A stretch of DNA of 64,000 bases. It comes from Serendipita indica DSM 11827. Its lineage: Eukaryota > Basidiomycota > Agaricomycetes > Sebacinales > Serendipitaceae. Position 1 is the first letter of the stretch. Every line of letters starts with the position of its first letter. The notes under the pieces are model-generated. The model was given only the letters and a program-made list of their open reading frames with translations, was not told the DNA's origin and ran no database searches. This document shows positions 63,130 through 64,000 of this stretch, one piece after another. The position numbers and the translations under genes were made by a program. Location of the stretch: assembly GCA_910890315.1 (NCBI GenBank), contig CAJVGD010000019.1:124001-188000 (forward strand). The letters run 5' to 3'.

Positions 63130-64000
63130 ATGAGCTCCGTCCCCTCGATTTCAGCCACGACGGAGACCCATGTAGACAAGATCAAGCATCTGGCCAAGGA
63201 TCCATTCGCGCCATCCGTCACCGTCCATCCTACGACATCTCCACGTGACACCTCGCGCGATGTGACCCTCCCAGACCTTCCAGAGCTCTTTGATCCCGAT
63301 TTTCTCAATAAGCTCCTTCCGAAGATAGACACTTCCATTTCCTCTCCCAAGGCTCCCGAGTCGAAGAAATCTGCCTTTATGGATGCTCTCGACAAGGAGG
63401 AGAACAAGCAGTTCACTCAGAATCTGGCTCATGGGTTCAAATCCACCGGATCGGCGACGGTTGATGCCTTCAACGGCTTGAACCCACAGACCGCGCATGC
63501 AGACTATGACAGATTGCTTGCAAGGAGCTGGAGTGCGGATCCTTTGGCGACTCTGAAGATCATCTGGAATCTTCGCTCGATCCACGAGGGCAAAAGCGAA
63601 CGAGAAGGGTTCTACCGTGCCTGGGGTTGGCTATACCGCAATCACCCTCGAACGGCAATCCTGAACCTCTCGGCGCTGACGGAGCCCCTCATCGAGAAGA
63701 AGCTCAAGAAGAAGGCAAACAAGGAGGATGGTGACGACGATGATGACCTGGTACTCGTTGGAGATGAGCCGAAGGAGAGGGTGGTACGGGGAATGAGCCA
63801 TGGCTATTGGAAGGATCCTCTCAACTTGCTCATTCTGGCTGCGAGTGGCGAGCTAAACTCATGCACCCAGACCTTCTCCTCTCTTCACGCACCCAAAACG
63901 GAAAAGACTATGATCAGTCAGCCTCAACGTGCTGGTCGTCGAGTACCCTACAACGGCGTGCGCCGCTCCAAGTCTACCAATTCCGCAGGCGGGCACCGCG
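63130..64000 (+). CDS. DUF2828-domain protein, 5' part (runs off window)
   Basis: Start ATG at 63130; the frame is open to the end of the window, so the gene is partial here. The protein begins MSSVPSISATTETHVDKIKH and has a Pro/Asp-rich leader. The DUF2828 signature follows: NSATVDAF-like SATVDAFNGLNP, DYDRLLARSWSADPLATLKI (about 63500-63560), WNLRSIHEGKSEREGFYRAW (63565-63630), WLYRNHPRTAILNLSAL and HGYWKDPLNLLILAAS. Related proteins continue into a von Willebrand A-like fold, which would lie beyond 64000. The function of the family is unknown. An acidic insert with GDDDDDLVLVGDEPKE sits inside the domain. Confidence 0.85.
   Translation, partial: MSSVPSISATTETHVDKIKHLAKDPFAPSVTVHPTTSPRDTSRDVTLPDLPELFDPDFLNKLLPKIDTSISSPKAPESKKSAFMDALDKEENKQFTQNLAHGFKSTGSATVDAFNGLNPQTAHADYDRLLARSWSADPLATLKIIWNLRSIHEGKSEREGFYRAWGWLYRNHPRTAILNLSALTEPLIEKKLKKKANKEDGDDDDDLVLVGDEPKERVVRGMSHGYWKDPLNLLILAASGELNSCTQTFSSLHAPKTEKTMISQPQRAGRRVPYNGVRRSKSTNSAGGHR

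Noticed and set aside
1-64000. CRISPR arrays, bacterial-type operons, origins or attachment sites
   Set aside because: Spliceosomal introns throughout show a eukaryotic nuclear sequence; no regularly spaced short repeats were seen. I also saw no convincing tRNA or rRNA gene, though a tRNA scan was not run.

Overview
The window looks like nuclear DNA of a filamentous basidiomycete (Agaricomycetes). It resembles the Rhizoctonia/Ceratobasidium group most, from my memory of its gene families; no search was run. The support is: genes cut by many 45-60 nt GT-AG introns, WSC-domain secreted proteins, F-box/LRR families, a hydrolase-NB-ARC-TPR NLR-like protein, a ubiquitin-like-domain protein, a WC-2-type PAS-GATA factor and fungal retroelements. 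There are no bacterial-style operons. Exon joins were worked out by eye from splice signals and protein-family conservation, so gene ends are firmer than some internal junctions.

Layout. 0.2-11.1 kb holds conserved housekeeping genes: 3-hydroxyisobutyryl-CoA hydrolase, the Rag-family GTPase Gtr1, a secreted Thr/Val-repeat protein, a short-chain dehydrogenase and a TLC-domain membrane protein. 11.4-18.4 kb is an accessory block of decayed F-box genes in an A-B-A'-B' order. A partial copy of the PAS-GATA gene sits inside it and runs in frame into the F-box gene A'. 19.4-27.1 kb has a WSC gene with two in-frame stops, an NLR-like gene and a ubiquitin-like-domain gene. A partial tandem copy of the last is cut off at about 27.85 kb.

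27.85-37.7 kb is a nest of mobile elements. It contains a 5.97 kb LINE with 9 bp target-site duplications and a 24 bp poly(A) tail, older A-rich sequence with a pair of ATGA-overlapping ORFs, an LTR-element fossil and a 523 bp element with inverted ends. 37.9-44.9 kb is a degraded accessory zone with a GH43 remnant, unclassified ORFs, a SAM methyltransferase and a second WSC gene.

45.3-64 kb is dense, conserved euchromatin: STN1, MoaD/MOCS2A, ERG28, RAD14/XPA, an ankyrin protein, SDS22, the PAS-GATA factor, a Bqt4-like APSES/membrane protein, a paraoxonase-like protein, a Na+/Ca2+-exchanger-type transporter, an unrecognised nuclear-type protein, and a DUF2828 gene that runs off the end. Three gene pairs in this stretch are divergent with only 61-209 bp between start codons. 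Two telomere-associated functions (STN1 and Bqt4-like) lie within 10 kb of each other.

The most unusual observations are the PAS/F-box chimera, the LINE inactivated only by nonsense codons that fit transitions, the orphan ATGA-coupled ORF pair, and an NLR hydrolase domain with Asp at the usual nucleophile Ser.
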